Positions 34,838 through 43,602 of a stretch of DNA of 64,000 bases are shown one piece after another (positions within the stretch are counted from its first letter, which is position 1; the number at the start of each line of letters is the position of its first letter). The notes beneath the pieces were generated by a model. The model saw nothing but the letters and a program-made list of their open reading frames with translations. It made no database searches and was not told the origin of the DNA. The position numbers were made by a program, and so were the translations under genes. Source of the DNA: JBJXHN01 sp046233135 (GTDB lineage: Bacteria; Pseudomonadota; Alphaproteobacteria; Rhodospirillales; Rhodospirillaceae). Where the stretch lies: the NCBI GenBank assembly GCA_046233135.1, contig JBJXHN010000001.1, positions 1,065,968-1,129,967 on the forward strand. The letters are read 5' to 3'.

Positions 34838-36487
34838 TTACCGCCCGGGCAGCAGGACCACGCGATCCAGCAGGCTTTCCTCGATCCGCCGGTGGGTGAT
34901 CAGGATCAGGGTCCGACCGGCCAGCGCCTGGTCCAGCGCCCCCAGGAACCGCCGCTCCATGGCCGGGTCCAGCCCTTCGGTGGGTTCGTCCAGAATCAGG
35001 ATCGGCGCCGGTTTCAGCAGCGCCCGCGCCAGCCCGACACGCCGCGCCTCCCCGCCGGACACGGTGGTTCCCGCCTCGCCCACGAACCCGTCCAGGCCAT
35101 CGGGAAGCCGCGCCAGCAGGTCGTCCAGCTGGGCGATCCGGCAGGCCTGCCGTACAGCGTCGTCCGAAGCCTCCGGCGCACCGAGAGTCAGATTGTCGCG
35201 CAAGCGGCCCGTGAACAGCCGGGCGTCCTGCGGCGCGACAGCAAAGGCGCTCCGCCAGGTTTCGGGCTCCACGTCCCGCAGGTCATGATCCGCCACCCGG
35301 ACCGTCCCCCGTGTCGGCACCCTCAGGCCGGTCAGCAGAGAAACCAGGGTGCTCTTCCCCGCGCCGCTGGGGCCGACCAGTGCCACCCGCTCGCCCGCCC
35401 GAACCCGCAGGGACAGACCGTCGATCACCGCCGGCCCCGCCGCATGGGAGAACGCAAGATCGGTCACCAGCAGTTCGGCAGACGCCACGACCGGAGAGAG
35501 CCGGGTAATGGGCGCCGCTTCCGGCGGGCTGCGGTCGATCAACGTGAACAGCCTGCGGGCCGACGCCAGCGTTTCCGGCAGGACGCGGAATGCGGCCGGC
35601 AGGGGTGCCACGGTCTCGAAGCTCGCGAGACAGAGAAACACCAGCAGCATCAGATCCGCCCCGCCAAGGCTGCCCTCGGCGACCATCGGCGCGCCGAGCA
35701 CCAGAACGGCCACGGGCGCCATGCTCGCAAGCAGACCGGTTGCGGCCCGGGCCACCGCATCCAGGGTATCGGCCCGGGCCTGATGGGCACGCAGACCCCG
35801 GGCCTCGTCGAGAAACGCCGCCGTCTCCGCCTCATCCGCACCGAAGGCCTGAAGCTCCGCCAGCCCCTGGATCTGATCCACGGCCCGGCGATGAAGGGCT
35901 GCCGTCGCCCCCACGCTCTCCCGCGCTGCCCGACGCCCCAGCAGCCAGGACAGCGCGGACCCGCCCCCGCCGGCCACCATCAGCCCGACAGCGAGCAGGC
36001 CGGCGACGGCGCCGGACATCGCCGCCGTAACGGCAACACACGCCAGCGCCCCCAGCACCCCGGCCACCACCGGCACCACGCCACGCAGGTACAGGTCCCG
36101 CAGGCGGTCCACATCGCCGACCAGCCGGGCCGCCACATCCGCGCCGTGGAGATCCTCCAGCCCTGCGGGGGCGAGGGGGACAAGGCGGTCGAAAACCTGC
36201 CGCCGCAGTCCGCCGAGGAAGCGGAAGGTGGCCTCGTGCGTGACCAGCCGCTCCAGATACCGGGCTCCGGTCCGGCTCATGGCCAGGGCGCGGATGATGG
36301 CGGCAGGGGTGTAGTAGTTCATCGCGGCCCCCGCCACCCCGGCCAATCCCATGGCGGTGATGAACCACCCCGACGCCGCCATCAGCGCCACGCTGGACAG
36401 CGTGGCGGCCAGGGACAGGACGATCCCGCCCGACGCCCAGCCCCAATACGGACGATAGAGCCACAACAGGCGCAGCAGGATCCTCAT
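34838..36487 (-). CDS. cydC: Glutathione/cysteine ABC exporter subunit CydC
   Basis: This 549-residue fused membrane-ATPase half-transporter has six N-terminal helices and a C-terminal ATPase with Walker A GPSGAGKST near residue 372, signature VSGGEARRVGLARALL and Walker B ILILDEPTEGLD. CydDC exports cysteine and glutathione to the periplasm, which is required for cytochrome bd assembly. It overlaps cydD by 4 bp (ATGA) and closes the cydABX-DC operon. Confidence 0.94.
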   Translation of the reverse strand: MRILLRLLWLYRPYWGWASGGIVLSLAATLSSVALMAASGWFITAMGLAGVAGAAMNYYTPAAIIRALAMSRTGARYLERLVTHEATFRFLGGLRRQVFDRLVPLAPAGLEDLHGADVAARLVGDVDRLRDLYLRGVVPVVAGVLGALACVAVTAAMSGAVAGLLAVGLMVAGGGGSALSWLLGRRAARESVGATAALHRRAVDQIQGLAELQAFGADEAETAAFLDEARGLRAHQARADTLDAVARAATGLLASMAPVAVLVLGAPMVAEGSLGGADLMLLVFLCLASFETVAPLPAAFRVLPETLASARRLFTLIDRSPPEAAPITRLSPVVASAELLVTDLAFSHAAGPAVIDGLSLRVRAGERVALVGPSGAGKSTLVSLLTGLRVPTRGTVRVADHDLRDVEPETWRSAFAVAPQDARLFTGRLRDNLTLGAPEASDDAVRQACRIAQLDDLLARLPDGLDGFVGEAGTTVSGGEARRVGLARALLKPAPILILDEPTEGLDPAMERRFLGALDQALAGRTLILITHRRIEESLLDRVVLLPGR

Positions 36488-38259
36488 ACCACGACCTCCG
36501 GGATCATTTCGGCCGTCATCGCCCGGACCAGGGCGGCATAGTGCCCGTTGGCCGCCAGCAAATCAGCATGCCATCCGGTCTCCATCCCCCGCCCCCGGTC
36601 GAGGACGACGATCCGGTCCGCGGCCTCTATGGTGCGCAGGCGGTGGGCAATGGAAAGGACGGTGCGCCCTTCCCCGAGGCGGGCCAGGGCGGCGGCGATC
36701 TCCGCTTCCGTTTCCCCATCCAGGCTGGCGGTGGGCTCGTCGAGCAGAACCAGCGCCGGATCGCGTAAGACCGCCCGGGCGATGGCGATCCGCCGCGCTT
36801 CGCCGCCGGACAGCAGAGTCCCGCGCTCGCCCACCGGGGTCTCGAAGCCCCTTGGCAGCGCCTCGACGAACGGAAGAACGCCGGCCTTCTCGGCCGCTGC
36901 ACGCACTTGGTCGCGGGAAGAGCCGGGGGAACCGAGGGCAATGGCCTCGGCGACCGTGCCCCGGAACAGATGCGGCCGTTGCGGCACCCAGGCGATCCGC
37001 CGTCGCCAGAGCTCCAGGTCCCAGTCCTCAAGCGGGTGACCGTCAACCAGGATTCTCCCGTCCGAGGGGGCGAGGAACCGCAGCAGCAAATTGGCCACCG
37101 TGCTCTTCCCCGCACCACTCGGTCCGACGAGGGCGATGGTCTCTCCGGCAGCGATCTCCAGAGACAGTCCGTCGAGGGCTGGCGGATCGTCACCATAGCG
37201 GGCCGTGACCGCGTCGAACACCAGACGCGGCGGGGTGGCGAGCGGCCTCCCCGCTCCTGTCCCGCCCCCCCGCGGTGAAAAGACGGCGGGCGGCGCGGCG
37301 CGCAACAGGGGGAGCATGCCATCGACCGCGCCGATGGCTTCCATGCGCCCATGGTACTGGGCGCCGAGGGTCCGCAGCGGCAGGTAGAATTCCGGAGCCA
37401 GCAGCAGCAGGAACAATCCCCGCTGATACTCCATATCCCCCCACAGCAGGCGAAAGCCGATGAACACCGCGATCATGGCGATGGACACCGTCGCCAGGAA
37501 CTCCAGCGCCAGAGAGGACAGGAAGGCCACGCGCAGGATACGCATAGTTTCCAGACGATAGCTTTCCGACAGGCTGGACACCGTTTCCGCCTCACGCCGG
37601 GTAGCATTGAACAGCTTCAGGGTGGTCAGCCCCTGAACGGCATCAAGGAAGCGGGCGCTCATGCGGGTCAGGGTGGCCCATTGGCGCTGGTTCATGCGCT
37701 CCGCTCCCCGGCCGATCAATATCATCGCCAGGGGGATCAGCGGCGCCGTCCCGGCCATGATCAGCGCCGTCACCCAGTCCATGGGCAGGGTCACGGCCAG
37801 GATGGCAACGGGCAGGACGGCGGTCAGCGCCATGGCCGGCAGAAACCGGGCCACATAGCCGTCCAGGGATTCCACCCCCTCGACCAGCAGGGTGGCCAGC
37901 GCCCCGCTGCGCTGACGGCCCAGACCCACGGGTCCCAGGGCATGGAGGTGGTGCAGCAGATCTGCGCGCACCCGGTCCTTGACCCGGCCGGCGACGGCAA
38001 AGGCGCTGCGGTCGGCCGTCACCGACAGGGCGGCGCGCAATCCGTACAGCCCCAGCAGAAACCCGACCGCCGGCCATAGGTCCGCTGGCTCCCCATGCCC
38101 GAAAACGATCCCGGCGGCGAGATCGGCCAGGATCCACGACTGGAGGATCAGCAGCCCGCCCCCCAGGGACGACAGCAGAACGGCCGTGACAGGAAAAGCC
38201 CCCTTTCCCCGCATAAGGGACTTCAGGGCGGTTGCGGCGGCCGGGGACGCGGCGCTCAC
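36484..38259 (-). CDS. cydD: Glutathione/cysteine ABC exporter subunit CydD
   Basis: The 591-residue half-transporter has a six-helix domain and an ATPase with Walker A GPSGAGKST, signature LLSGGEARRIAIARAVL and Walker B LVLLDEPTASLD. Together with CydC it forms the heterodimeric exporter. I chose the GTG at 38259 because GGAG lies 7 nt before it; an ATG at 38301 is in frame but has no ribosome-binding site and adds 14 residues. It lies about 90 bp after cydX. Confidence 0.93.
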   Translation of the reverse strand: MSAASPAAATALKSLMRGKGAFPVTAVLLSSLGGGLLILQSWILADLAAGIVFGHGEPADLWPAVGFLLGLYGLRAALSVTADRSAFAVAGRVKDRVRADLLHHLHALGPVGLGRQRSGALATLLVEGVESLDGYVARFLPAMALTAVLPVAILAVTLPMDWVTALIMAGTAPLIPLAMILIGRGAERMNQRQWATLTRMSARFLDAVQGLTTLKLFNATRREAETVSSLSESYRLETMRILRVAFLSSLALEFLATVSIAMIAVFIGFRLLWGDMEYQRGLFLLLLAPEFYLPLRTLGAQYHGRMEAIGAVDGMLPLLRAAPPAVFSPRGGGTGAGRPLATPPRLVFDAVTARYGDDPPALDGLSLEIAAGETIALVGPSGAGKSTVANLLLRFLAPSDGRILVDGHPLEDWDLELWRRRIAWVPQRPHLFRGTVAEAIALGSPGSSRDQVRAAAEKAGVLPFVEALPRGFETPVGERGTLLSGGEARRIAIARAVLRDPALVLLDEPTASLDGETEAEIAAALARLGEGRTVLSIAHRLRTIEAADRIVVLDRGRGMETGWHADLLAANGHYAALVRAMTAEMIPEVVV

Positions 38260-38351
38260 GGGCGGGCTCCATGGAATAAAATGGAAAGGGGGAGAGGGCA
38301 TCGGGACGAGTCCGGTGGCCGGCCCCGTCCCGGCACCTGTGTTTCACCGAT

Positions 38352-38471
38352 CTAGCCTTGGGCGCGCTTCACCTCCCGCACGGCGCTTTCCTCGGCTTCG
38401 AACCACAGGGCGTTGATGATTCCCAGGGACAGCGCGGCCGTCAGACCCAGGATCCAGGTGAAATACCACAT
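38352..38471 (-). CDS. cydX: Cytochrome bd small subunit CydX
   Basis: The 39-residue frame reads MWYFTWILGLTAALSLGI followed by INALWFEAEE and a charged tail ending KRAQG, the CydX/YbgT pattern with a single membrane helix and a conserved W-x-E/A segment. CydX stabilises the haems of cytochrome bd. It lies between cydB and cydD, the usual place, with AAGGAG 10 nt before its ATG. Confidence 0.95.
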   Translation of the reverse strand: MWYFTWILGLTAALSLGIINALWFEAEESAVREVKRAQG

Positions 38472-38496
38472 CGTCCGTTTCTCCTTGCTTGGCCTT

Positions 38497-39651
38497 CTAA
38501 TAGGCCGAATTGCCCCGCTGGGTGATTTCCTCCACCGACACCCGGCCCCACATGCGGGCGTAGCACCACACCGTGTAGGACAGGACGAGCGGCAGAAAGA
38601 TCACCACTGCCCAGAACATCACCGTCAGTGTCAGGTGGCTGGACGGCGCGTCCCAGACGGTCAGGCTGGACGCCGGATCGGTGCTGGAAGGCATGATGAA
38701 CGGGAACATGGACAGCCCCGCCGTGCCGATGATCCCGGTCATTCCCACGGCACTGGCGACAAAGCCGATCCCGGGCCGGTTCATGCGCGACAGCAACACC
38801 GCCAGGATGATTCCCGCGAATCCCGCCACCGGTGCCGCCAGCGCCACCGGATAGGTGGAATAGATCGCCAGCCAGGCGCCGGGCTGCACCACCACGTCCT
38901 TGGCCAACGGGTTGGGCAAGGCATCAAGGGGGGGCTGGGAAATGATCGCGTAGCCGTCGATCCCCAGAGCCACCCAGACGCCCCCAAGAGCGAAGCCGAC
39001 AACGGCGATCGCCCCCATCAGGACCACCGCCCCCTTGGCGCGGGAGGCCACGGGTTCGGCGGTGCGCATCTGCAGCCAGATCCCCCCGTGCAGGGTGATC
39101 ATGGCAAAGCTGATCACCCCGGCCAGCAGGGCGAAGGGGTTGAGCAACGGCAAAAGGGCGCTCAGCAGCGCGCCCTCGTAGTGGGCGCGCAGGAAGCTGT
39201 CCAGGTGGAAAGGTACTCCTTGCAGCAGGTTGCCGAAGGCCACGCCGAAGATGATCGACGGGATCGCCCCACCGGCGAACAGCCCCCAGTCCCAGGCCCG
39301 GCGCCAGCGGGCGTCCCCGATCTTGGAGCGGTAATCGAAGCCCACCGGCCGGAAGAACAGGGCGAACAGGACCAGCAGCATGGCCATATAGAAACCGGAG
39401 AAGGCGGCGGCATAGACCGCAGGCCATGCGGCGAAAATGGCGCCTCCGGCGGTGATCAGCCAGACCTGGTTGCCATCCCAGTGGGGGCCGACGGTGTTGA
39501 TGATCACCCGCCGCTCCTCGTCGGTCTTGCCGAGGAAAGGCAGCAGGTTGCCCACCCCCATATCCATGCCGTCGGTGATGGCGAACCCGATCAGCAGGGC
39601 GCCGACCAGGATCCACCAGACGAACTTCAGGGTTTCGTACTCGATAAGCAT
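38497..39651 (-). CDS. cydB: Cytochrome bd ubiquinol oxidase subunit II
   Basis: The 384-residue inner-membrane protein starts MLIEYETLKFVWWILVGALL and carries the CydB motifs FAITDGMDMGVGNLLPFLG and GPHWDGNQVWLITAGGAIFAAWP. The Asp and Trp in the latter are family-invariant. It has about nine hydrophobic segments. With CydA it reduces O2 to water at high affinity. It lies 14 bp after cydA. Longer upstream frames only overlap cydA. Confidence 0.96.
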   Translation of the reverse strand: MLIEYETLKFVWWILVGALLIGFAITDGMDMGVGNLLPFLGKTDEERRVIINTVGPHWDGNQVWLITAGGAIFAAWPAVYAAAFSGFYMAMLLVLFALFFRPVGFDYRSKIGDARWRRAWDWGLFAGGAIPSIIFGVAFGNLLQGVPFHLDSFLRAHYEGALLSALLPLLNPFALLAGVISFAMITLHGGIWLQMRTAEPVASRAKGAVVLMGAIAVVGFALGGVWVALGIDGYAIISQPPLDALPNPLAKDVVVQPGAWLAIYSTYPVALAAPVAGFAGIILAVLLSRMNRPGIGFVASAVGMTGIIGTAGLSMFPFIMPSSTDPASSLTVWDAPSSHLTLTVMFWAVVIFLPLVLSYTVWCYARMWGRVSVEEITQRGNSAY

Positions 39652-39665
39652 CTGTGGGGCCTCCC

Positions 39666-41252
39666 TTACTCGGCCGGTGCGGGATAGGCGACGCCGGCGA
39701 CTTCGCCGTGATAGCGGCCGGTCCCCAGGGAGGCCGGTCCCTTGCGGGCGAACTTGACCATCAGGAAAACCTCGATCACCAGCAGGAAGGTGTAGAAGCC
39801 GATGAAGCCGGTCAGGCTGAAAATCAGGTCTCCGGCGGTCAGGGACGAAGCGGCCAGGGATGTCGGCAGCACCTCGCCGATAGCCCAGGGCTGGCGGCCG
39901 AATTCGGCGACGAACCATCCCATCTCGCAGGCCAGCCAGGGCACCGGAATGGCCCACAGCAATGCCCGCTGAAGCCACCGCTTTTCGCTGATGGTACGGC
40001 GCATGGTGAAATAGAAGGTGGCCCCGATCAGCCCCAGCATCAGGAAGCCGAACGCCACCATCAGCCGGAAGGTCCAGAACAGCGGCGCGACCTTGGGGAT
40101 GGAGTCCTCCGCCGCCTGTCTGATCTGCGCGTCGGTGGCATTGGCGACATCGTCGGTATAGGGCTTGAGCAGCAAACCGTAGCCGATGTCCGCCCGCCGC
40201 TCCTCGAACCGGGCCAGGGTCTCCGGCGAGTTGTCGCCGGCCCGGATCTTCTCCAGATCCGCATAGGCCAGCATGCCCGACCGGATGCGCGCCTCGTGCT
40301 CGGCCTTCAGGTCGTCCAGGCCGGTGACCTGTTCCGTGGTCGACCGCGTGGCGATCAGGCCCAGGGCGTAGGGAATCCTGATCGCATATCTGGTGGTTTC
40401 CGTCTCGTCATCCGGCCAGCCGAACAGGGTGAAATCGGCCGGAGCCGGGGCGGTTTCCCACTCTGCCTCGATGGCGGCCAGCTTGACCTTCTGGACATCG
40501 CCCAGTTCATAGCCGCTTTCGTCCCCCAGGATGATCACCGAAAGGATGGAAGCGAACCCGAAAGCCGAAGCGATGGCCATGGAGCGCTTGGCAAAGGCCA
40601 GATCACGCCCCTTCAGCATGTAGTAGGCACTGATCCCCAGCACGAACATGGAACCGGTGACATAGCCGGCGGCCACCGTGTGGACGAACTTCACCTGGGC
40701 GACGGGGTTGAAGACCACCTGCCAGAAGCTTTCCATCTCCATGCGCATGGTTTCGGGGGAGAAGACAGCGCCTACCGGGTTCTGCATCCAGCCATTGGCC
40801 ACCAGAATCCACAGCGCCGACAGGTTCGAGCCCAGGGCGGTGAAGAAAGTCACCGCCAGATGCTGCCGCCGGGACAGCTTGTCCCAGCCCAGGAAGAACA
40901 GGCCGATAAAGGTGGATTCCAGAAAAAAGGCCATCAGGCCCTCGATCGCCAGAGGCGCGCCGAACACGTCGCCCACGTAATGCGAGTAGTAGGACCAGTT
41001 GGTGCCGAACTGAAACTCCATGGTCAGGCCGGTCGTGACCCCCAAGGCGAAGTTGATACCGAACAACTTGCCCCAGAAGCGGGTCATGTCCCGGTAGATC
41101 TCCTTGCCGGTCATGACATAGACCGACTCCATGATGAACAGGATCCAGGAAAGCCCCAGGGTTAGCGGAACGAACAGAAAATGATACAGGGCTGTCGCAG
41201 CGAACTGCCAGCGCGACAACTCTATGACCGTCGTATCGACGATAGAGTCCAT
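39666..41252 (-). CDS. cydA: Cytochrome bd ubiquinol oxidase subunit I
   Basis: The 528-residue protein has the N-terminal haem-ligand region LSRWQFAATALYHFLFVPLTLG with the b595 His, an EGLMAFFLESTFIGLFF helix, the second ligand region KFVHTVAAGYVTGSMF and the C-terminal Met region. The length fits the long Q-loop type also found in E. coli. It is the first gene of cydABX-DC. Upstream (41253-41388) I see a GATTAATC palindrome but no convincing FNR box. Confidence 0.96.
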   Translation of the reverse strand: MDSIVDTTVIELSRWQFAATALYHFLFVPLTLGLSWILFIMESVYVMTGKEIYRDMTRFWGKLFGINFALGVTTGLTMEFQFGTNWSYYSHYVGDVFGAPLAIEGLMAFFLESTFIGLFFLGWDKLSRRQHLAVTFFTALGSNLSALWILVANGWMQNPVGAVFSPETMRMEMESFWQVVFNPVAQVKFVHTVAAGYVTGSMFVLGISAYYMLKGRDLAFAKRSMAIASAFGFASILSVIILGDESGYELGDVQKVKLAAIEAEWETAPAPADFTLFGWPDDETETTRYAIRIPYALGLIATRSTTEQVTGLDDLKAEHEARIRSGMLAYADLEKIRAGDNSPETLARFEERRADIGYGLLLKPYTDDVANATDAQIRQAAEDSIPKVAPLFWTFRLMVAFGFLMLGLIGATFYFTMRRTISEKRWLQRALLWAIPVPWLACEMGWFVAEFGRQPWAIGEVLPTSLAASSLTAGDLIFSLTGFIGFYTFLLVIEVFLMVKFARKGPASLGTGRYHGEVAGVAYPAPAE

Positions 41253-41388
41253 CGAGGTATTCCCTCTCTTGCCTCCCGGGTGCCGAGACGTGCCGGACCA
41301 ATCCCGCGTCTTCCGTCGATGGACGCAGGGGATCAGCCCCGAACGGCAGTCATCCGGGGGACGGGATTGCGATTAATCTGCGGTGGGT

Positions 41389-41838
41389 TCAGGCAATCGC
41401 GGAAACGAGAGGGGGTCCCCGGCAGGTGATCGTGTGGCGCAAGCGATCCGACTGCGGGATCTCTTCGTGGCAGGAGTAGTCGAGGCCCTGGCCGAAACGC
41501 CCGACAAAGGGCGCCAGAGAGACAACGGTCGCCGCGCCGTCGATTGCGGCGGAAACGGCGGCCGATCCACAGATCTGACAGTGCTGCTGAAAGCTTTCTC
41601 CGCCCTGCCCTTCTCCCGGCGCGCCCGATAGCGGCAGAAGCTCGACGCCAGCGGCGGTACAGAGAGACAGGAAGCCCAACGGCCGGCCTGTCGCTCCGCC
41701 ATGGCCGAGCGCCGCAGCCTCCGCCGACAGGTGCGCCGTGGTGAAAACCAGATGAAGCAGGAGACCGAGCAGCCCGGCGGCGCAAGTGTTTCCACTTGCC
41801 CGCAGGGTCTTCAGCACGGTTCCGGTCACACGGTTCAT
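41389..41838 (-). CDS. DUF2946-like small exported or membrane protein
   Basis: The 149-residue protein has one hydrophobic helix (AAGLLGLLLHLVFTTAHLSAEAAAL, about residues 19-44), then a LCTAAGVELLP segment and a HCQICGSA motif near residue 86. These are the marks of the DUF2946 family, whose members often occur in copper or respiratory contexts. The CxxC could bind metal. It lies 136 bp upstream of cydA on the same strand, so it might be part of that transcript, though the gap leaves room for a cydA promoter. Function is unknown. Confidence 0.65.
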   Translation of the reverse strand: MNRVTGTVLKTLRASGNTCAAGLLGLLLHLVFTTAHLSAEAAALGHGGATGRPLGFLSLCTAAGVELLPLSGAPGEGQGGESFQQHCQICGSAAVSAAIDGAATVVSLAPFVGRFGQGLDYSCHEEIPQSDRLRHTITCRGPPLVSAIA

Positions 41839-41986
41839 CTCGACGCCAAACGATCATGAGAAGAATTGAATATAGCGGGAGAACCGCATTTTTCTCAATA
41901 CGGTGCCCTCACCGGACCGGCGCATGGCTGCCCCGCCGGGAAAGGGACGCTCATGGTGCTTGCAGTGGCTTCTTTTACCATCATAG

Positions 41987-42124
41987 GCAGTACGAGCAGC
42001 CGGAAAGAAGGGTCGGGCCGACGTGGCGGCCGCCCTGGACGCCGAGGCCCGCCGCTTCATCGGCGACGGGTCCCCGGACCGGGAGACCGCACTGCTGGCC
42101 CTGGACCTGGGGGCTGCGGCCTGA
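41987..42124 (+). pseudogene. Possible 3' remnant of a lost gene
   Basis: In the 296 bp gap between the DUF2946 gene and livF, the plus-strand frame from 41987 to the TGA at 42122-42124 reads RADVAAALDAEARRFIGDGS and continues to LALDLGAAA. Its codon pattern (G or C at third positions) and amphipathic Ala/Leu/Glu composition look like a real C-terminus. A TAG at 41984 precedes it and there is no start codon or ribosome-binding site, so it may be what is left after a deletion. I cannot name the family. It could also be chance. Confidence 0.35.
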
Positions 42125-42134
42125 TCAGGGACCG

Positions 42135-42842
42135 CTACGCCACCTCCAGCCACTCGCGACGGATATCCGCCCGATCCCGCATGTCCTCGGGCGAGCCGTC
42201 GAAGACCACCTGGCCGTGGCCCATCACGAAGACCCGACGCGCTACCTTCAGGGCCATGCTCATCTTCTGCTCCACCAGCAGCACGCCGACGCCCCGGTCG
42301 TGGATATCGCGGATGACCTCGCTCACCACATCCACGATCCGGGGGGCGAGGCCTTCGGTCGGCTCGTCGACCAGGATCACCAGGGGGTTGCCCAGCAGGG
42401 TCCGGCACATGGTCAGCATCTGCTGCTCGCCGCCGGACATCACTCCCGCCCGCTGATCCCGCCGTTCACGCAGACGCGGGAAGTAGGTGAACATGTCCTC
42501 CATGGTCCAGCGGGGCGCCCCATCCTGCCCGGGCAGGATGCCCATGCGCAGGTTTTCCTCCACCGTCAGGTTGGGAAAGATCAGCCGCTCCTCGGGCACA
42601 TAGCCCAGACCCGCCCGGGCCACCTGGTGGGCCGCCCGCCCCGCCAGTTCCGCGCCCCGCAGGGTCACGGTGCCGGCGGTCGGCGGCAGCCATCCCATCA
42701 TCGCCTTCAGGGTGGTGGACCGGCCCGACCCGTTGCGGCCCAGCAGGCAGACGATATCCGGCCCCTCCATCGCAAAAGACACCCCGTGCAGCACGTGGCT
42801 TTTGCCGTAATGGGCATGCAGGTCTTTCACGCGCAGCAGCAT
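42135..42842 (-). CDS. livF: Branched-chain amino acid-type ABC transporter ATPase LivF, Walker A Lys replaced by Arg
   Basis: The 235-residue ATPase has the LivF layout: signature MSGGEQQM, Walker B VILVDEPTEGLAP and the VLLVEQKMSMALK switch region. The Walker A reads GRNGSGRST (residues 35-43), so the nucleotide-binding Lys is Arg41 (codon CGG at 42722-42720). This residue is nearly invariant in ABC ATPases, and the change may weaken this site; the partner LivG site is normal. Start and livG stop share one base (TGATG). Confidence 0.92.
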   Translation of the reverse strand: MLLRVKDLHAHYGKSHVLHGVSFAMEGPDIVCLLGRNGSGRSTTLKAMMGWLPPTAGTVTLRGAELAGRAAHQVARAGLGYVPEERLIFPNLTVEENLRMGILPGQDGAPRWTMEDMFTYFPRLRERRDQRAGVMSGGEQQMLTMCRTLLGNPLVILVDEPTEGLAPRIVDVVSEVIRDIHDRGVGVLLVEQKMSMALKVARRVFVMGHGQVVFDGSPEDMRDRADIRREWLEVA

Positions 42843-43600
42843 CAGGCGGCCTCCTCACCCAGATAGGATTCCTGGACCTGGGGGTTCTCGCGGATTTCCC
42901 GGGGCGTGCCGGTGGCCAGGATCTCGCCGTAGACCAGCACGGAAATGCGGTCGCAGACGCCGAAGACCACGCTCATGTCATGCTCCACGGTCAGCAGGGT
43001 CCGGTCCCGGGTGACCTCGCGCACCAGTTCGACCACATAGGCGGTTTCCTCCCGCGACATGCCGGCAGTGGGTTCGTCCAGCAGGATCACGTCAGGATCG
43101 GTGGCCAGGGTCATGCCGATCTCCAGGGACCGCTGCTCCGAATAGGCCAGGTCGGCGGCCGGCGTGTCCGCCCGGTGCCCCAGGCGCACCCGCTCCAGCA
43201 AGGCCATGGCCTCGTCGTTGACCCGGCGGCGGGCGGCGATCGGGCGGAACAGGTCAAAGCGCAGCCCGTGGCGGGCCATGACGCCGATGCGCATGTTCTC
43301 GAAGGCGCTCATCCGGCCGAAGATGTTGGTGATCTGAAAGGACCGCGCGAGCCCCCGGCGGTTGATGGTTTCCGGGGCCAGCCCCTGGATCGGCGCGCCG
43401 TTCAGCAGGATTTCCCCGGCCGAGGGCGGAAAGGCACCGGAAATCAGGTTGAACAGGGTCGACTTGCCCGCCCCGTTGGGGCCGATCACCGCGTGCCGTT
43501 CTCCCCGGATCACATCCAGGGTGACGCCACGCATGATCGACAGGCCGCCGAAGTTCTTCTCCAGACCCCGCAGGCGCAGCACGATGTCGTCGGATGCCAT
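42842..43600 (-). CDS. livG: Branched-chain amino acid-type ABC transporter ATPase LivG
   Basis: The 252-residue ATPase has an intact Walker A GPNGAGKST near residue 38, the LivG-type FQITNIFGRMSAFENM Q-loop region, LAYSEQRSLEIGM as signature and Walker B VILLDEPTAGMSREE. The start is uncertain between ATGs at 43606 and 43600; GGAGGG is 6 nt from the latter and directly abuts the former, so I use 43600. It follows livM with no real gap. Confidence 0.93.
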   Translation of the reverse strand: MASDDIVLRLRGLEKNFGGLSIMRGVTLDVIRGERHAVIGPNGAGKSTLFNLISGAFPPSAGEILLNGAPIQGLAPETINRRGLARSFQITNIFGRMSAFENMRIGVMARHGLRFDLFRPIAARRRVNDEAMALLERVRLGHRADTPAADLAYSEQRSLEIGMTLATDPDVILLDEPTAGMSREETAYVVELVREVTRDRTLLTVEHDMSVVFGVCDRISVLVYGEILATGTPREIRENPQVQESYLGEEAA

Positions 43601-43602
43601 GC

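Noticed and set aside
41253..41388. Possible FNR/ANR box upstream of cydA
   Set aside because: The best candidate, TTGCGATTAATCTG, matches only about 6 of 10 consensus positions; too weak to call.
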